A stretch of 64,000 bases of DNA from Paenibacillus sp. FSL H7-0331 (GTDB taxonomy: Bacteria; Bacillota; Bacilli; Paenibacillales; NBRC-103111): positions 62,001-126,000 of the forward strand of contig NZ_MRTH01000007.1 of NCBI RefSeq assembly GCF_001956045.1. Reading direction: 5' to 3'. Below the pieces are notes generated by a model that searched no databases, was not told where the DNA came from, and saw nothing but the letters and a program-made list of their open reading frames with translations. The position numbers were made by a program, and so were the translations under genes. Every line of letters starts with the position of its first letter. Position 1 is the stretch's first letter. This document shows positions 61,897-64,000 of this stretch, piece by piece.

Positions 61897-62808
61897 ATGA
61901 ACACATTTATGATCGGCCAATATGGCAGCTTTGATTTCACAAAATTTCATCGCGACTTTCGCAATAATTTTTACGGCATTGAGGCGTGCCTGTTTGAGCA
62001 GGAGCAGGATATGTTAAATCTGATTCACGAGTCCAGACGAGGAGGCTTCCAGGTTGGTATTCATTTCCCGCTGCGCGCCGGTGCGTATCCGTTAAGGGAT
62101 GCATTATTTTTATCGCAGAATGATGCCACCCGTCAACAAGCCTTTGCATCGGTAGAAGAGGAATTGGAGTATGCGACTGCTGTTCAGCCAAACTATATCT
62201 TGTTTCATTATCCCAAGCCTGTAATTTTGGACGATCGTGTAGATTGGGCGCTTTGGTATTTTGAGGATAGACGGGAATATGTGTATGAGAGTGAGTTGTC
62301 ATTCGAACAATTTCAGGAAAAGAGTGAATTTTTATTTGAATGGCTGTCTGCAAAAGGCAAAGCTTATGCTTTCATTCCTGTACTGGAATTGGACGCTCTG
62401 AATCCCTATACTTACGAAACGGATTTTCTGGAATCCTTATTGCAGCGTTACCCGAACATTCGATTATGCCTGGATACGAGCAGGCTGTATCTGCAGGAGT
62501 GCATCGATCCAAACTTCAACTCAAGAGCCATTATTCGCAGGTATGCCCCATACGCACATCTCCTGCATTTATCCAATATCAAAGTAACGGATCGTATCGA
62601 GCAAAAGAAATTCCCGGTATTGCCCGATTTAAGTCCGGATGACGGCTGGGCGCCAATAGAGGACTATTTACTTATCATCAAAGAAGAGAATCCCAACATC
62701 AAAATCATGTTCGAGCATCGCTCCCAACTCATTAGTGATGAACAATTGGAAGCTTGCTATCAATGGGTAGCTCAAATTTTAACAACCGAATCGTCATTAA
62801 AGTGTTAA
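61897..62808 (+). CDS. TIM-barrel protein, sugar phosphate isomerase/epimerase-like
   Basis: A soluble protein of about 303 residues. ATG 61897 follows GGAAGGAG. Strands VGIHFPLRAGAYP, ILFHYPKPV, IPVLELDALNPY and RLCLDTSRLYLQ match the AP_endonuc_2/xylose-isomerase-like barrel, with acidic and His residues (His in the first two, Glu in VLELD, Asp in CLDTSR, Glu/His in MFEHRS) as probable metal ligands. A named substrate cannot be given. It is separated by terminator from the MORN gene and may be cotranscribed with the GNAT downstream. Confidence 0.8.
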   Translation: MNTFMIGQYGSFDFTKFHRDFRNNFYGIEACLFEQEQDMLNLIHESRRGGFQVGIHFPLRAGAYPLRDALFLSQNDATRQQAFASVEEELEYATAVQPNYILFHYPKPVILDDRVDWALWYFEDRREYVYESELSFEQFQEKSEFLFEWLSAKGKAYAFIPVLELDALNPYTYETDFLESLLQRYPNIRLCLDTSRLYLQECIDPNFNSRAIIRRYAPYAHLLHLSNIKVTDRIEQKKFPVLPDLSPDDGWAPIEDYLLIIKEENPNIKIMFEHRSQLISDEQLEACYQWVAQILTTESSLKC

Positions 62809-62891
62809 AAGGAATTGCAAACATTCGTAGGGAATAAGTATTTTCATGGAGTTATCTCACCATTACATTTATTTGCGAGGAGTGTTGCAAA

Positions 62892-63308
62892 TTGGAAGTA
62901 ACCTTCAACACGTATACAATTAGCGATGACAAAACAAGACTGGATATCGACATTATCGGTGGATTTTTGTCCAGAAGCTATTGGGCCAACGAGCGGCCGA
63001 TTGAGAAAACGCAGAAAGCTATCGAACATTCGCTCTGCTATGGCGTCTATGATCAGAACCGGCAGATTGGCTTTGCAAGAGTCATTACAGACGGGGCTAC
63101 GATGTATTATTTGTGTGATGTGTTCATTGACGAACAGTATCGCGGTCAAGGTATCGGGAAAAAATTGGTCGAGACGATTATTAACTCCGAAGCCTTGCAA
63201 GGAATCAATGGGATCCTGGGTACCAAAGACGCCCACTCTCTGTATGAATCGTATGGGTTTAATAGGGTTGCTGACCGATTTATGAGACGTGCAGCGGTTG
63301 CTGAGTAA
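62892..63308 (+). CDS. GNAT family N-acetyltransferase
   Basis: A 138-residue acetyltransferase. The acetyl-CoA motif is DVFIDEQYRGQGIGKKLVETIINSEAL (RGQGIG, about residue 84), and the end is LYESYGFNRVADRFMRR. Start TTG 62892 follows GAGGAG at 9 bases. It is compact, as many Bacillota GNATs, and sits 83 bases after the barrel gene on the same strand. Substrate unknown. Confidence 0.9.
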   Translation: MEVTFNTYTISDDKTRLDIDIIGGFLSRSYWANERPIEKTQKAIEHSLCYGVYDQNRQIGFARVITDGATMYYLCDVFIDEQYRGQGIGKKLVETIINSEALQGINGILGTKDAHSLYESYGFNRVADRFMRRAAVAE

Positions 63309-63315
63309 AGATAGG

Positions 63316-63351
63316 AAAGTCGGCCTTTCCCCTTACGGAAGGCCGACCTTT
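63316..63351. terminator. Terminator hairpin between convergent genes
   Basis: Stem GTCGGCCTTTCC / GGAAGGCCGAC with one bulged T, A-rich on the left and CTTT on the right. It lies between the GNAT gene and the minus-strand truncated gene, serving both. Confidence 0.8.
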
Positions 63352-63403
63352 ACATACATAACTTGTCATCTGCTAGCTGTAAGCACTTAATAAATTCAAT
63401 TTC

Positions 63404-64000
63404 TTAAGCTTGCTCTTCCCGTCCACTTGCCGCTTCCAACGAAGAAATATCGACGGTATCGTCGCTGCCCGCTCCGCTTTCAGTCGCCTTTTTGAAGGCC
63501 CACCAACGGATATTGATTTGTGTCGCTTCCGTAGGCTGCTGAAGCCTCACACCGATGCGGAACGTACCCTTTTGCGGATACAATACCGTTCCAATCTTGA
63601 CGTCTGGACCACTCGGCTCATGCTCGCTGCCTTTGAATACATCCGTAGAGCCAGAGTACAAGCGTTCACTGCTGCTCAGAATATCGGAAATATAGTCTTC
63701 ATTGATTTCCTCAATCCCTGTATAAATGAACAGACTGCCTCGGCCAAGACCATGCTCGATCTCGGCGGATACATAGCTTTTGCCTCCACGGCCAAAAGGT
63801 GAAGCCGCGAATTTATTCAAGGAAGCTATCGGAATTTCAACGACACCCGTTCGTACCTGATCGCCGGATTGTACTTCAGGAAGCCCCAGTTCAAAGTTCA
63901 ACTCACCTTTGTCCTTATTGAAGGTAACGTTAAGCTCAGGCTCTTGGTTACCCGCTATTTTCCTGAGACTGGATCTGGCCGTAATCGAACCGCTGAACGG
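63404..64000 (-). CDS. Protein of unknown family, N-terminal part beyond the window
   Basis: The frame is open from the right edge (no start codon in frame that I trust) to the stop at 63404, giving 198 residues. It is beta-rich and charged, with ELNVTFNKDKGELNFELGLPEVQSGDQVRTGVVEIPIASL, GRGGKSYVSAEIEHGLGRGSLFIYTGIEEI and KGTFRIGVRLQQPTEATQINIRWWAFKKA stretches. No signal or domain is recognised. A TTG at 63901 occurs inside the frame, but coding clearly continues upstream of it. It could belong to a larger surface or injection-system locus to the right, but nothing here proves that. Confidence 0.7.
   Translation of the reverse strand, partial: PFSGSITARSSLRKIAGNQEPELNVTFNKDKGELNFELGLPEVQSGDQVRTGVVEIPIASLNKFAASPFGRGGKSYVSAEIEHGLGRGSLFIYTGIEEINEDYISDILSSSERLYSGSTDVFKGSEHEPSGPDVKIGTVLYPQKGTFRIGVRLQQPTEATQINIRWWAFKKATESGAGSDDTVDISSLEAASGREEQA

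Overview
The window looks like a chromosome segment of a Paenibacillus-type, spore-forming Bacillota. The evidence is YesM/YesN two-component pairs beside sugar ABC transporters, several surface proteins with a copper-amine-oxidase N-terminal (stalk) domain, a DUF4838 glycan-enzyme gene, strong AGGAGG-type ribosome binding sites with frequent GTG/TTG starts, and a short DUF4023-like gene. I saw no rRNA, tRNA, CRISPR array or intact insertion sequence.

Positions 1-12.5 kb are all on the minus strand. They hold a YesM/YesN pair feeding a MalFG-type sugar importer whose binding protein runs off the left edge, then a DUF554 membrane protein, a ribose-type ABC importer (binding protein, double ATPase, permease) with a hairpin between the first two genes, and a SulP anion transporter. 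Positions 13-27.2 kb form a catabolic block. A minus-strand run encodes glucosamine-6-phosphate deaminase, a Gfo/Idh oxidoreductase, an NAD-dependent epimerase-like protein, a DHDPS-like aldolase and the two subunits of L-serine dehydratase. Divergent from it are a membrane-bound AraC regulator and a DUF4838 protein. A convergent Lpl-type ABC importer follows. Together they suggest regulated uptake and breakdown of an unidentified, probably amino-sugar-containing, glycan.

Positions 27.5-45.7 kb are mixed: small proteins, RNase H with a viroplasmin-like domain, RecQ, a GT2 glycosyltransferase, stalk-domain secreted proteins, an orphan 5TM hybrid-looking sensor kinase, a radical SAM protein, a two-gene Kiwa-like anti-phage system (kwaA-kwaB), an M29 aminopeptidase, a polar amino-acid ABC importer, a Cys-rich mini-protein, a nitroreductase and a Gln-rich protein.

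Positions 46-61.8 kb are the most unusual part. A minus-strand run reads: TolC-like coiled-coil protein fused to stalk domains; membrane sensor ending in a class III cyclase-like domain that has lost its metal and transition-state residues; GNAT; MFS-like membrane domain plus HEAT repeats plus a cyclic-nucleotide-binding domain lacking the phosphate-binding arginine; RsbW-type kinase; STAS antagonist; SpoIIE/PP2C phosphatase; and a DUF4157 (eCIS_core) protein with five 23-residue repeats. Divergent from it are a DUF4280 (PAAR-like) protein and a membrane-anchored MORN-repeat protein. DUF4157 and DUF4280 are known associates of extracellular contractile injection systems (eCIS), so I propose an envelope-sensing, partner-switching module controlling an eCIS-related or novel surface apparatus. 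No sheath, tube or baseplate gene is visible in the window. The right end holds a TIM-barrel protein, a GNAT and a truncated gene of unknown family.
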